A stretch of DNA of 64,000 nt from Chimaeribacter californicus (GCF_002858675.1 NZ_PJZF01000003.1:1-64000); one strand, 5' to 3'; shown: positions 52,685-61,887, counted from the stretch's first letter. The notes: a model not told the origin generated them from the sequence alone. A program made the numbers and translations.

Positions 52685-54193
52685 TTACCGGTCGCCGGGC
52701 GCTGATGCCTCTGGTTCAAACCCGCAGACCGCGGGCACCGGCCCGCTGAAACCATACTCCGCCCAGCGGGCGGCCACCTGCTCATACACCGATTGCCGCA
52801 GCAAGGTGCGTGCCGGGAAGCTGTGCAGCACCCGGTAATCCTTGCAGGCATTAATCAGCGCTTTTGAGCCGAAGAAGCGCTTTTCCGGCGGGTTCTGTGC
52901 CGGGTCAAGCGGCGAGCCGCGGGTGTTGCGCAGAATGTCGATGTCGTCGGCCGGGGTGGCACGGGTCGCCATGGCCCACAGCACCTGGTTCATGTCTGAC
53001 GGGTCAACATCGCTGTCCACGGCCACAATCCATTTGGTGATGTAAGCCCCACCCGGCACCGAGGCCGCCAACGCCAGCACCTGGGCAGCGTGCCCGGCAT
53101 ACTTCTGTTCCAGGCTTATCACCACCATACCGAACGCCCCGGCCGCGGCGGGCGGGCAGTACACGCCGCAAATGCCCTGGATGCCGAGCTTGTCGAGATC
53201 GTTCCAGATTTTGGCCGAGCGGATGGTGGAAAAAAATGCCCCCTGCTCGTTGGAGGGGAAATCCGCCATCAGCGCGTTGGTCAGCACCGGCCGGTGGCGG
53301 TAGTGCAGCGCCGTGACCTCAATCAGCGGTGCGTGCCGATCCTGGTAGCCGTAATAGCCGGTGAACTCCCCGAACGGCCCCTCGGCACGGGTGGCGTGCG
53401 GGTGGATCAGCCCCTCAATCACCACTTCGGCGCGCGCCGGGATCAGCAGGTCAGAGGTCGCGGCACGCACCACCTCAACCGGCTGCCCTTTAATGCCCCC
53501 GGCAAAGGCATATTCCGACGCCCCCGGCGGCAGCGATTGCGATCCGGCCACCATCAGCAGCGGGTCGATGCCCCAGGCGGCCGCCACCGGCAGCGCTGTT
53601 CCTTTTTCCCACGCCCGGTGGATATGGCGCAGCGCGTCTTTGCCGGGTGCCATCGACAACCCGACCTGGCGTTTCCCCTGAATCATCATCCGGTAGGTGC
53701 CGATATTCATCGCGCCGTTATCCGGGTCACGGGTAAAAACCGCATCGGCCGTCCCGGCGTATAGGCCGCCGTCACGCGGCCAGTGCCGTGGGATCGGCAG
53801 GGCATTCAGGTCAATCTGATCGCCGGTCAGGCTGTTCTGGAAGATCGGTGCCTCTGTGCGCGGCACTTCGCGTGGGTCAATGCCCTGCCTGAGCTTCTCT
53901 TTGGTCTGGCGGATTAATGCCATCACCGGAAGATCCGGGTCCGCTTCCAGCGTAATCGCGGTGCGCGCCACGCTGGGGCCAAACAGGTTCCACAGATGGC
54001 GGAAGCCGGACGGCGCGTCCGGCGACTCAAATAACACCGCCGGGGAAACGCCCTGGCGCGCGGCCAGGTAGGTCACCGCGCTCATCTCCTCAACCGGGCT
54101 GACCGGCAGGGTAATACGCTGTAATTCGCCGATCTGCGCGGCGCGTTCCAGCCAGTCACGCAGATCGGTGACCGGGTTAACAGGGTGGGCCAT
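52685..54193 (-). CDS. UbiD-family (prenylated-FMN) decarboxylase
   Basis: This 502-residue protein shows the UbiD pattern: a LPIPRHWPRDGGLYAG segment near residue 145, NIGTYRMMIQGKRQVGL, EGPFGEFTGYYGYQDRH with the catalytic Glu and Arg-type region, and ITKWIVAVDSDVDPSDMNQV. These enzymes use prenylated FMN to (de)carboxylate aromatic or alpha,beta-unsaturated acids. The cofactor-making UbiX is not nearby. ATG 54193 follows GGACAAAA; an upstream ATG at 54205 is an alternative and overlaps the stop of a short unsupported frame. Confidence 0.88.
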   Translation of the reverse strand: MAHPVNPVTDLRDWLERAAQIGELQRITLPVSPVEEMSAVTYLAARQGVSPAVLFESPDAPSGFRHLWNLFGPSVARTAITLEADPDLPVMALIRQTKEKLRQGIDPREVPRTEAPIFQNSLTGDQIDLNALPIPRHWPRDGGLYAGTADAVFTRDPDNGAMNIGTYRMMIQGKRQVGLSMAPGKDALRHIHRAWEKGTALPVAAAWGIDPLLMVAGSQSLPPGASEYAFAGGIKGQPVEVVRAATSDLLIPARAEVVIEGLIHPHATRAEGPFGEFTGYYGYQDRHAPLIEVTALHYRHRPVLTNALMADFPSNEQGAFFSTIRSAKIWNDLDKLGIQGICGVYCPPAAAGAFGMVVISLEQKYAGHAAQVLALAASVPGGAYITKWIVAVDSDVDPSDMNQVLWAMATRATPADDIDILRNTRGSPLDPAQNPPEKRFFGSKALINACKDYRVLHSFPARTLLRQSVYEQVAARWAEYGFSGPVPAVCGFEPEASAPGDR

Positions 54194-54361
54194 GGTTTTG
54201 TCCATCACAAAGGCGGCGGGACGCGCCCGCCGCAAAAAGGGTTAACAACCGTCGGGGGCGTAACGCCGCTCAGCATCATAATCCGGGCCACCAGAATCAA
54301 CGCATCACGCCGATCGTCAAACCGGTTATAGCGCAGGTACCTGGCGTGCTTTTCCTCCCGG

Positions 54362-55360
54362 TTAATGGATATTGTGTTGCAGTACCACCGGGTTGACGGC
54401 GTAGTCCGGGTCACCGTTACCCGCCAGCACCTCCAGCACGTTGTGCGCAGCGATGACGCCCATCCGCGCCACCGCCTCCTGCGACACGCCGGAGAGGTGC
54501 GGCGAGCAGAGCACATTCGGCAGGCTAAACAGCGGGTTGTCGGTGGGCGGCGCTTCCGGCATAAACACATCCAGCGCCGCGCCGCCCAGCCGTTTCGCCT
54601 GTAACGCCCGGTAAAGCGCCGCCTCGTCAACGATGCCGCCGCGTGCGGTGGTGATCAGGAAGGCGCCCGGCTTCATCTGTGCCAGCCGCGCTTCACCGAA
54701 CATGCCCAGGGTTTCCGGAGTTTTCGGGCAGTGCAGCGTCACGTAATCCGCCACGGGCAGCGCCTCGTCCAGTGACGCCACCCGCTGTATCCCCGGCGGG
54801 AAGCTCTCGGCGTCGCGGTACGGGTCATAGGCGCTGACCTGCATGCCGAAGGCCAGGCAGAGCCGGGCCACCCGGCTGCCGATGCGCCCGAGGCCCACCA
54901 CCAGCACCCGGCTGCCCTCCAGCTCCGTCGGCAGGCAACTGTAGCGCTCCTGCCAGCGGCCGCTTTTCACCATGCTGTCCAGCTCGCCGAGGCGTTTCGC
55001 CAGCCCGAGCATAAAGCTGAGCGTATGCTCCGCCACCGCCCGGTGGTTGGCGTTGGCGCACACCATCACCGGCACGCCGGCGCGGGTCATACAGGGGATG
55101 TCCACCGCGTCGAAGCCGACGCCGATGCGCGACACCACCTGCAAGCTGCGGGCCGCCTCCAGCTCTGCCTCGCCAAACGGCGTGACGCCGAGGATCACGG
55201 CGTGCACCTCGTCAAACTGGTTACAGAGTTCGCGCAGCGCCTCCGGCGTGATGGTGTTGGGGAATTCCACGCACTCGATGTCGTCGCGGTCAGCCAGCAT
55301 CTCTTTACCGGCCTGCCCGAGGATATGCGCCAGCAGTACCCGTTTTTTCTGCGTGCTCAT
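54362..55360 (-). CDS. D-isomer-specific 2-hydroxyacid dehydrogenase
   Basis: This 332-residue enzyme has the NAD-binding loop VLVVGLGRIGSRVARL near residue 150 and the three catalytic signatures TTARGGIVDE (Arg), DVFMPEAPP (Glu) and CSPHLSGVS (His). It interconverts a 2-oxo acid and a D-2-hydroxy acid; phosphoglycerate and hydroxypyruvate relatives are closest. Its start overlaps the dioxygenase stop by four bases (ATGA), so the two are coupled. The interval 54206-54361 to the UbiD gene is open in one frame but unsupported. Confidence 0.9.
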   Translation of the reverse strand: MSTQKKRVLLAHILGQAGKEMLADRDDIECVEFPNTITPEALRELCNQFDEVHAVILGVTPFGEAELEAARSLQVVSRIGVGFDAVDIPCMTRAGVPVMVCANANHRAVAEHTLSFMLGLAKRLGELDSMVKSGRWQERYSCLPTELEGSRVLVVGLGRIGSRVARLCLAFGMQVSAYDPYRDAESFPPGIQRVASLDEALPVADYVTLHCPKTPETLGMFGEARLAQMKPGAFLITTARGGIVDEAALYRALQAKRLGGAALDVFMPEAPPTDNPLFSLPNVLCSPHLSGVSQEAVARMGVIAAHNVLEVLAGNGDPDYAVNPVVLQHNIH

Positions 55361-56238
55361 GCCATCTGCTCCTCTGCCGCCGCGGTGATGCCGCTGCCGA
55401 AAAACGGCCCGTCATTGACGCCGATCCGGTACATCAAACGATCTGCCTCGGGCGGCAGCGGAGTAGCACAGTGCCAGACGGAACGGTTGTCCCAGAGAAG
55501 CATATCATTCGCCTCCCAGCGGTAGGCAAAGCGCGGCTGGGTCGTCAGCACCCAGTCCGTGATCGCCGTCAGCAGGGTGCGCCCGCGGTCGCCCTCATAG
55601 CCATTGACCTGCGAGGTATAGCCCGGGTTGAGGTAGAGGCTCTGCGCCCCGGTGCGCGGGTGGTGCGCAATGGCCGGGTGGGTGCTGGCCGGGAAGGTGC
55701 GGTGCAGGCGGTCCACAATCTCCTGTAACGACTCGCCGAGATCGTCCGCTTTGACTTTGTACGTCCAGCGCACGTCGTGCTGCGCGGTGCGCCCGGCGAT
55801 CTGCGCGCACAGGTCGTCCGGCAGCGCGGCCAGCGCCGCCTGCATATCGATAAACAGCGTGTCACCCGCCGCCTCCGGCACCCGCTGCGCATGCAGGAAG
55901 GTCAGCGGCAGCGGCGCAGGCAGGTAGGAAGAGTCGCTGTGCCACATGTTGCCCAGCTTGCGCGCGCCGACCCCGCCGCCGCTGTTGCGGTTGTTGAGCA
56001 CCAGAATGTGCGGATAGGCCGGGTCGTGGTAGTTCTTGAGTTTAAACGGCTCCAGCTCGCCAAACCGCGCGGCAAACTGCTGGTACGCCTCACGGCTGAT
56101 GCGCTGGTGTTTCAGCGCCACCACTTTGCGGCGGTAGAGAAGGTCACGCAGCTGGGCGATCTCCGGGTCACCGGCGGTGGTGATGTCAAAACCAGTGACG
56201 GCGGTAACGAAACCTGGGGCTAAGTCGATGTGGTTCAT
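55357..56238 (-). CDS. TauD/TfdA-family Fe(II)/2-oxoglutarate dioxygenase
   Basis: This 293-residue enzyme has the iron-binding motif HSD (WHSDSSYL, near residue 99), the distal histidine in NRSVWHCATPLP and the 2-oxoglutarate arginine in LMYRIGVND. It hydroxylates or desaturates a small acid, releasing CO2 and succinate. Its substrate here is unknown. Overlaps of four bases with both neighbouring genes (oxoamine-synthase-like and 2-hydroxyacid dehydrogenase) indicate one tightly coupled operon. Confidence 0.9.
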   Translation of the reverse strand: MNHIDLAPGFVTAVTGFDITTAGDPEIAQLRDLLYRRKVVALKHQRISREAYQQFAARFGELEPFKLKNYHDPAYPHILVLNNRNSGGGVGARKLGNMWHSDSSYLPAPLPLTFLHAQRVPEAAGDTLFIDMQAALAALPDDLCAQIAGRTAQHDVRWTYKVKADDLGESLQEIVDRLHRTFPASTHPAIAHHPRTGAQSLYLNPGYTSQVNGYEGDRGRTLLTAITDWVLTTQPRFAYRWEANDMLLWDNRSVWHCATPLPPEADRLMYRIGVNDGPFFGSGITAAAEEQMA

Positions 56239-57521
56239 TCCGGTTGCCCCTGTGCAATGGCGGGAGCGGACGCCGGCTGCGGCTCGTCATGGCGCAATAC
56301 CAGGCTCAGGTCCAGGATGTCAGCCGGGTTGTGCGCGGCGGTAATCGCCATACGCAGTGCGGCCTGCCCGCGCGGTACCGTCGGGAAGAACACCACCGAG
56401 GCGTAGTGGCCCTGACGCAGCAGCGACTCCCCTTTCGCCAGCGCGGCGTGCTCATCCCCGATGCGGACGATACGGATCGGCAGTTCACTGCCCGAGGTTT
56501 CAGTCGGGATCAGGGTATCGAAGAGTTTCATATTGTTGTTCAGGGCGCGCTGGAGGGTATGCAGTTCCGGGGTGCGGTGGAGCTCCGCCGAGGCCAGCGC
56601 CGCGCCGACTGCCGCCATGTTGGGCGCGCAGGAGAAGCCGTACGTCGGGGCGTAGCGGCGGATGGCGTTTTCGATCTCCAGGCTGCCGAGCATCAGCAGG
56701 CCACCGGCGGCGCCAAAACCCTTGCCGAGCGAGGCGGCCACGATGGTGCGGTCATCCAGCCCGTCGAGCTGCGAGCGCACAAAGCCTTCGCCATGCTTGC
56801 CGACCACCGAGATACCGTGGGCATCGTCCAGGTAGACAAACAGGCCATATTTTTCCTGAAGTGCGCGCAGTTCCCGCACCGGGGCGGCACCGCCCATCGA
56901 GTAAGCACCATCACCAATGTAGGCCACCTGGCGGCCGGACCGGCACAGCTGCTCCAGGTGCGCCAGATCGTTATGCTCAATCACCACCACCTCCGTCTCC
57001 TCACGCAATACCGGGATGTGGTATTGCAGGGTGACGTGGGCGAAGCGGTCAAAGGCGATCAGCGGTTTTTCGCCGCCGGTGAACAGCCCGGCCGCCAGCA
57101 GCGGCAACGCGCCCATATTGGCAGCGGCCACCGTGGGGAACACCACCACGCTCTGCACGTCAAACAGCGAAGCCAGCTGGTGTTCCAGCCGGACCAGCGG
57201 TTCTGCGGAGAGGCGGGTACGGGCCACGGAAAAGTGCACCGAGGCGATCTCATCCATTGAGGCCTGTGCGGCGGCCAGCACCGCTGGGTGGCTGTCCAGG
57301 TTGAGGTAGCCGCAGCGGGTATAGTCGATGACTTCCTGTCCGGTGGCGGCGATCTCAATCCGGCGGTTATCGCGTACGCGGCAGGAGACACCCATCAGGC
57401 CGCTTTCATAAGCGCGGTTAAAGTGAGGACGGCTGACTTCCGCCATTTTGGCGGCGTTACGGGCTTTGGGTTGCGAAAGTGACAGCGGGGAATTAGGGAG
57501 GGTTTCTTTTGCCTTGCTCAT
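56235..57521 (-). CDS. Alpha-oxoamine synthase-like PLP enzyme (BioF/CqsA/KBL type)
   Basis: This 428-residue enzyme belongs to the alpha-oxoamine synthase branch of fold-type I PLP enzymes: DYTRCGYLNLDSHPAV, a FPTVAAANMGALPLL segment, FVYLDDAHGISVVGKHGEG and the PLP-lysine motif AASLGKGFGAAGGLL. Such enzymes condense an amino acid with an acyl-CoA, as in 8-amino-7-oxononanoate synthase or the autoinducer synthase CqsA. It begins the operon and probably makes its starting compound. The start at 57521 was chosen for the GAAG-like site upstream; the frame continues 18 codons further into the promoter region. Confidence 0.85.
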   Translation of the reverse strand: MSKAKETLPNSPLSLSQPKARNAAKMAEVSRPHFNRAYESGLMGVSCRVRDNRRIEIAATGQEVIDYTRCGYLNLDSHPAVLAAAQASMDEIASVHFSVARTRLSAEPLVRLEHQLASLFDVQSVVVFPTVAAANMGALPLLAAGLFTGGEKPLIAFDRFAHVTLQYHIPVLREETEVVVIEHNDLAHLEQLCRSGRQVAYIGDGAYSMGGAAPVRELRALQEKYGLFVYLDDAHGISVVGKHGEGFVRSQLDGLDDRTIVAASLGKGFGAAGGLLMLGSLEIENAIRRYAPTYGFSCAPNMAAVGAALASAELHRTPELHTLQRALNNNMKLFDTLIPTETSGSELPIRIVRIGDEHAALAKGESLLRQGHYASVVFFPTVPRGQAALRMAITAAHNPADILDLSLVLRHDEPQPASAPAIAQGQPE

Positions 57522-57672
57522 AATAACTTCAGCCTCAACTGTTATAATAAATTTTCGTTTGTTAAGAAAACGCAAATATATTCTTGGGAGAGGAATCTGA
57601 TTGCAAAGGACATGTTGCGTGGTAAGGTATGAAAAAATGTCATACCTTCTATTTTTATGAAGTGAATGTTAT
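57522..57672. promoter_or_regulatory. Divergent promoter region of the oxoamine-synthase operon and its LysR gene
   Basis: 151 bp of AT-rich DNA separate the two divergent starts. It contains ATAATAAA and AATATATTC stretches suited to -10 elements and the short inverted repeat AAATTTTCGTTTG / AAAACGCAAAT. LysR-type regulators normally bind such T-N11-A gaps, but I cannot define the site. Confidence 0.5.
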
Positions 57673-58578
57673 ATGCCAGTGAAAATGCCATCGTTTAATG
57701 GGCTGAAAGCGTTTGAATGTGCCGCGCGGCATATGAGCTTTACCAAAGCCGCCGAAGAACTGAATGTGACCCAGACAGCAATAAGCCATCAAATCAGGAG
57801 GTTAGAAAAGGAGCTCGGGATAAAACTCTTTATTCGACAAAAAAACAGCCTCGCATTGACCACCGAAGGCCATATCTATTTCCCCCGTATTTGCGCCGCC
57901 TTTAATGAATTCCGTTACTCCACCGAAATACTTTTAGAAAATTGTAATAAGAGCGTCCTAACTATTAGCACTCTTGTTTCTTTCGCCTCAAAATGGTTGT
58001 TACCCCGTCTCGCTTCCTTTCAACAGGCCTACCCCGATATTGATATTCGCGTTAATGCCTCAACCGATTTAGCTGACCTGCGCTGGGGCAATATTGATGC
58101 GGCAATCCGTTACGGCCGCGGCAAATGGGCGGGGGTCCATGCGCACTGGCTGATGGGGGATGAGATCTTCCCGGTGTGCAGCCCGGCGTTGCTGAACGGG
58201 GATCGGCCGCTTAACCGCCAGGAGGATCTGCTGCACCATACGCTGTTGCAGGTCAGCGGGTTGACCGGCAATGACTGGAACCAGTGGCTGGAGGCGGCCG
58301 GGCTGCCGCGGACCCTGGCCGACGGCCCGCGCCTGACCTTCGACCTGGCGATGATGGCGATCCAGACCGCGATTGACGGCCGGGGCATCTGCATCGGCCG
58401 TACCGCCTATGTAGAGGATGACCTGCGCGCCGGGCGGCTGGTGCGCCCGTTTGCCCTCAGCCTGCCTACCGAACACGGCTTCTACCTGGTGACGCCGCTG
58501 GAGACCACCCACACCAAAAAAATCATCGCGTTGCGTACCTGGCTGGAGGAGACGATCCGCACCCGCCCCCAGCCCTGA
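57673..58578 (+). CDS. LysR-family regulator, GcvA-like
   Basis: This 301-residue regulator has the GcvA-type N-terminus LPSF-like PSFNGLKAFECAARHMSFTK, the helix-turn-helix AEELNVTQTAISHQIRRLEK and a substrate-binding-protein-like domain containing RYGRGKWAGVHAHWL. It is divergent from the oxoamine-synthase operon and so probably controls it. Its 3' end converges on nac with only six bases between the stops. Confidence 0.9.
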   Translation: MPVKMPSFNGLKAFECAARHMSFTKAAEELNVTQTAISHQIRRLEKELGIKLFIRQKNSLALTTEGHIYFPRICAAFNEFRYSTEILLENCNKSVLTISTLVSFASKWLLPRLASFQQAYPDIDIRVNASTDLADLRWGNIDAAIRYGRGKWAGVHAHWLMGDEIFPVCSPALLNGDRPLNRQEDLLHHTLLQVSGLTGNDWNQWLEAAGLPRTLADGPRLTFDLAMMAIQTAIDGRGICIGRTAYVEDDLRAGRLVRPFALSLPTEHGFYLVTPLETTHTKKIIALRTWLEETIRTRPQP

Positions 58579-58584
58579 GCGCCG

Positions 58585-59502
58585 TTACGCCACTGCCGCC
58601 ATCCTCGCTGGGGCGGATTCCCCCATCAGCGATTGCAGGATATTTTTCACGGCAGTGGCCGCCGCCGAGAGCGGCAGGCTGTCGGAGAGGCAGAGCGAGA
58701 GCGGCACCTGCAACGCCGGGCAATTAATGCGTGACACCCAGGCCCGCGCCGGGCCGGCCAGCGCCCGCGCGGCGGATTCCGGCAAAATGGTGGCGCCCAG
58801 CCCGCTGGCCACGGCGGCCGTCAGGGTCGGTACCGATTCGATTTCACCAATCACCGTCGCCTGCAAGCGGCGCAGCGCCAGTGCGTCATCCACCAGCGTG
58901 CGTATCACATGGTAACTGCGCGGCAGGAACAGGTTGAGCTTCGCCACCTCTGACAGTTCAACCGATGCGCCAGGGTTCGGCACTGCCAGGGTGCCGACCA
59001 GGTAGAGATCCTCTTTCAGCAACGGCGTATAGCACAGGCCGCCGGTGGGTTTGTTGCCATAGAGCATCGCCATGTCAATCCGCCCGTTGGCAATCGCCTC
59101 GCCTAATGCGCTGCCGACATTTTCATTCAGGTAAAGCAGGATACCGGGGTGCTGCTCGCGTACCGCCTGCAACAACGGCAACGCCAGCTGCGATGCGGCC
59201 GAACCGGGCGTCAGCCCCACGGAAACCTGGCCGCTGAGCGCCTGCCCGACGCCGGTGACGGCGTTTTGCGCCTGTTCACACTGGCGCAGGATGGTCTGTG
59301 CATGGGCATACAGAATATTCCCCGCCTCGGTCGGCGTAACGCCGCGCTTGGTGCGGATCAGCAACTGCTGGCTGAGTTCCCCCTCCAGCGTCGCCAGTTG
59401 CTGGCTCAGCGCGGGCTGGGCAATGTGCAGGATCTCCGCGGCCTGGGTCAGACTGCCGATCTCGACGATTTTCACAAAGTATTTTAACCGTCTTAAATTC
59501 AT
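58585..59502 (-). CDS. nac: Nitrogen assimilation control protein Nac
   Basis: This 305-residue LysR-type regulator has exactly the length of E. coli Nac and matches it along the N-terminal half: NLRRLKYFVKIVEIGSLTQA, LHIAQPALSQQLATLEGEL, LLIRTKRGVTPTEAGNILY and IGEIESVPTLTAAVASGLG. Nac couples nitrogen limitation to sigma-70 promoters. GGAGG lies five bases before the ATG at 59502. A sigma-54 promoter and an NtrC site upstream (59548 and 59673) agree with its known regulation, and its position beside a tRNA-Asn matches asnV in E. coli. Confidence 0.96.
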   Translation of the reverse strand: MNLRRLKYFVKIVEIGSLTQAAEILHIAQPALSQQLATLEGELSQQLLIRTKRGVTPTEAGNILYAHAQTILRQCEQAQNAVTGVGQALSGQVSVGLTPGSAASQLALPLLQAVREQHPGILLYLNENVGSALGEAIANGRIDMAMLYGNKPTGGLCYTPLLKEDLYLVGTLAVPNPGASVELSEVAKLNLFLPRSYHVIRTLVDDALALRRLQATVIGEIESVPTLTAAVASGLGATILPESAARALAGPARAWVSRINCPALQVPLSLCLSDSLPLSAAATAVKNILQSLMGESAPARMAAVA

Positions 59503-59547
59503 CGCTGCCTCCAAAAGCATCAGGAAAGGAATAACCTGAAGAGAGTC

Positions 59548-59564
59548 AGCAAGAAACAGGCCAA
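59548..59564 (-). promoter_or_regulatory. Sigma-54 promoter of nac
   Basis: On the minus strand TTGGCCTGTTTCTTGCT matches the -24/-12 consensus TTGGCAC-N5-TTGCT, with the invariant GG and GC dinucleotides ten bases apart. It lies about 46 bp upstream of the nac start. Confidence 0.75.
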
Positions 59565-59672
59565 CCCGGCCGGTGCCGGCCATAGGTTAGGCTAATCGCC
59601 CGGAAAGTAACGGGAAACCCTGTCCCCCCGGCTCCACCGGCGTTCCCGGCCATGAGGCGGCGGCGTGTGCCC

Positions 59673-59689
59673 TGCACCAGCATAATGCA
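59673..59689 (-). promoter_or_regulatory. NtrC enhancer site upstream of nac
   Basis: On the minus strand TGCATTATGCTGGTGCA fits the NtrC site TGCACTA-N4-GGTGCA closely. It is about 110 bp upstream of the sigma-54 promoter, a normal enhancer distance. Confidence 0.75.
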
Positions 59690-59779
59690 AACTTATGGCG
59701 CACCCGCACGCCGGGCGGTTATCGCGCAGGCAGATTGGCGAAGGTTGCAGCAAACAGTTCGGCAAATGGAAACCGGGCT

Positions 59780-59808
59780 TTGACAAGCTCCCGGCAGGCC
59801 GCTATTAT
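59780..59808 (+). promoter_or_regulatory. Promoter of tRNA-Asn copy 3
   Basis: TTGACA and TATTAT with a 17-bp spacer, followed by GCCCCGTT as at the other two copies. Confidence 0.9.
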
Positions 59809-59826
59809 CCGCCCCGTTCACACGAT

Positions 59827-59902
59827 TCCTCTGTAGTTCAGTCGGTAGAACGGCGGACTGTTAATCCGTATGTCACTGGTTCGAGTCCAGTCAGAGGAGC
59901 CA
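59827..59902 (+). tRNA. asnV: tRNA-Asn (GUU), copy 3
   Basis: A 76-nt tRNA with encoded CCA, the same sequence as copies 1 and 2. Its position next to nac corresponds to asnV of E. coli. Confidence 0.97.
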
Positions 59903-59908
59903 GATTCG

Positions 59909-59938
59909 AAAAGCCTGCTTATAAAGCAGGCTTTTTTT
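59909..59938 (+). terminator. Terminator of tRNA-Asn copy 3
   Basis: AAAAGCCTGC pairs with GCAGGCTTTT and is followed by TTTT; it is nearly identical to the one after copy 1. Confidence 0.9.
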
Positions 59939-60026
59939 CGTTTGGGCCGCAGCGCGGGTTTGTTGTTTTATTGCTGAGCGTTGTTATGTGCCCCTGCGGC
60001 ACCCGCTTCCCGCCCCGGCGATGTAA

Positions 60027-61253
60027 TCAGGGAACATTAAACGTCACGGTCGCAGTTGCAACATAACTCCCCCCGCCGCTGGGTTTATCATCCGTCATCA
60101 TGGTTGGGAAGGAATAAAAGACTGCGGAGGCCTTAGTGCCGCTGATAATCGCCGCATTCTCTTCCCCTTTAATATTCACCGGCGTTGTGCCATTCACATC
60201 TTTCGTGAGCTTCACACCGAGGTTGTTAATCGTATTGCCCGCTGACGCCGTTGCCTTAAGAATACCGGGTTCGCTGCTGTCACTGATGGCAGTGGCGGTA
60301 ACAGACCAGTTCATGCCAGAGAAGGTGCTCGCGATATCTTTATCGCAGTTAAAGACGATTTCCGTCCTTTCAGGGGTAAGGTTATTGGGTTTCAGCCCTT
60401 TACCTGTAAAATTCGTTGGCATCAGCTCCTGAAAATTAATCGCAATCCCGCCGCTGCTATTTAACAAACGGCAACTGTTATTAAATCTCAGCGTTCCATT
60501 AATGTAAAAGTCAAACTGTTCATATTGAGTAGAACTTTCAGAAATACTTCTGGCTTTTTCCCAGCCCTGAGTAGACATCCCAATACCGGATACCGTAGAG
60601 GCCGTGAGTAACACATTATTAAACACAATTTCCCGGGTCGGGATGCGGGGAATATAGATATATACATTACCGCTTCGGCCTGAAACTGAAGTCATATTCA
60701 CATTTAACGTTGAAATCCTGCCATTTACCTTCACGCAGCTTATTCTCAGTCCTGCGTTATCCTCCCCTTTGTCACAGTTGTTACTCATACCGCTGTTCGT
60801 TTGATATAAATGCACGCTGGCATTGAGTGCATTATGTGCCGTGTAGGGGAAGGTGTAACTTTGCATCACGTCAGTGTCATTATTCCAGACATCCTGTTTG
60901 GCACTGACATAGACTTCATCCTCCATATTATTAATTCTATAATAGGTCAGACCCTTGAAGTTTATTGATTTAGCCGTATTCACCGCACTGGAATAACGGC
61001 CGCGATAATATTGCGGCCCAAGAGTCCAACGCTCATCCCTAAAAGCAATATCTTGCTTATACGTCAATTCCCCCGAGTTAGAAAAGGGGTACGTTCTTTC
61101 TATATGGCCGCTGCGACTGGTAAACTCCGTATCAATATTGAACACGTAATTTAAATTGTTTATAGTCGTTGTTAGCGTCGCATCACTGGCTAAAGCAGCC
61201 GGGGCGTTGCATAATAAAATTCCCCCCACCAGGGGAAAGGATAACCATTTCAT
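60027..61253 (-). CDS. Fimbrial tip adhesin
   Basis: This 408-residue protein has a Sec signal (PLVGGILLCNAPAALAS), a long unique N-terminal region of about 230 residues with NNCDKGEDNAGLRISC, and a C-terminal pilin-like domain (FNNSCRLLNSSGGIAINFQE through ATATVTFNVP). Two domains and position at the distal end of a chaperone-usher operon fit a receptor-binding tip adhesin of the FimH/MrpH kind. The ligand is unknown. It is the last gene of the operon. Confidence 0.8.
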   Translation of the reverse strand: MKWLSFPLVGGILLCNAPAALASDATLTTTINNLNYVFNIDTEFTSRSGHIERTYPFSNSGELTYKQDIAFRDERWTLGPQYYRGRYSSAVNTAKSINFKGLTYYRINNMEDEVYVSAKQDVWNNDTDVMQSYTFPYTAHNALNASVHLYQTNSGMSNNCDKGEDNAGLRISCVKVNGRISTLNVNMTSVSGRSGNVYIYIPRIPTREIVFNNVLLTASTVSGIGMSTQGWEKARSISESSTQYEQFDFYINGTLRFNNSCRLLNSSGGIAINFQELMPTNFTGKGLKPNNLTPERTEIVFNCDKDIASTFSGMNWSVTATAISDSSEPGILKATASAGNTINNLGVKLTKDVNGTTPVNIKGEENAAIISGTKASAVFYSFPTMMTDDKPSGGGSYVATATVTFNVP

Positions 61254-61272
61254 TTCGCCACCTTGAATGACG

Positions 61273-61887
61273 TTAATTATAAAAAGAGCTCACCACCAGC
61301 ACAACAGAGACATCCCCGGCCACCACGGCGGGCGCTGTCTGCATATATTGGCTGTAAAAGTAGCGCTCGGTATTAAAAGGCGAGCTCTCAGTGACCGGAT
61401 AGGTCAGGCTCCGGCTCTCCCCGGTAGGGGTCAGCACATTGCTGTCGTCCCGCTGGTCAAATACCGCAATGCCCACCCCATTATTCACCGGTTGGTTATG
61501 TGAATCCTTCGCCTGATTGGCAAATGCGCCCGGTGCAACCTTATCGGTGCGGGCCTGGGTATCAAACGAGAGGAGAATGGTTGACATGGTGGCGGAAGAG
61601 AGCAGGCAATTTTCTACATGTAATGAAAAAGGCACCCGAAGTGCAGCCACACTGCCCGGCCCGGTAAAACTGTTAATGGCTACCGTATCCATGACCAGTA
61701 AATCACGGTTAAAACGGACATCACAGGTCGTAAGTTGTAGCGTACCGCTAAATTTAAACTCAATGGAGGCGTTACTTTCCGGCTCATCCCCGGCATCCGC
61801 CATTGCCTGAGTGATCATGATCGGAGGGAAAAATAATAACGCTATGAATGACAGCATCAACCGTCTGAAATAAGGCTTCATCAACAT
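61273..61887 (-). CDS. Minor fimbrial subunit
   Basis: This 204-residue secreted protein has a signal (LMLSFIALLFFPPIMITQAM-A), a pilin-type first strand and cysteine pair (LQLTTCDVRFNRDLL; HVENCLLSS) and ends VSVVLVVSSFYN, the expected strand with penultimate tyrosine. It is one of three small subunits upstream of the adhesin gene. Confidence 0.85.
   Translation of the reverse strand: MLMKPYFRRLMLSFIALLFFPPIMITQAMADAGDEPESNASIEFKFSGTLQLTTCDVRFNRDLLVMDTVAINSFTGPGSVAALRVPFSLHVENCLLSSATMSTILLSFDTQARTDKVAPGAFANQAKDSHNQPVNNGVGIAVFDQRDDSNVLTPTGESRSLTYPVTESSPFNTERYFYSQYMQTAPAVVAGDVSVVLVVSSFYN

Noticed and set aside
54206-54361. Short coupled gene between the 2-hydroxyacid dehydrogenase and UbiD genes
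   Set aside because: One frame is open and ends in TGATG over a possible UbiD start, but there is no clear start codon with a ribosome site and no recognisable product.
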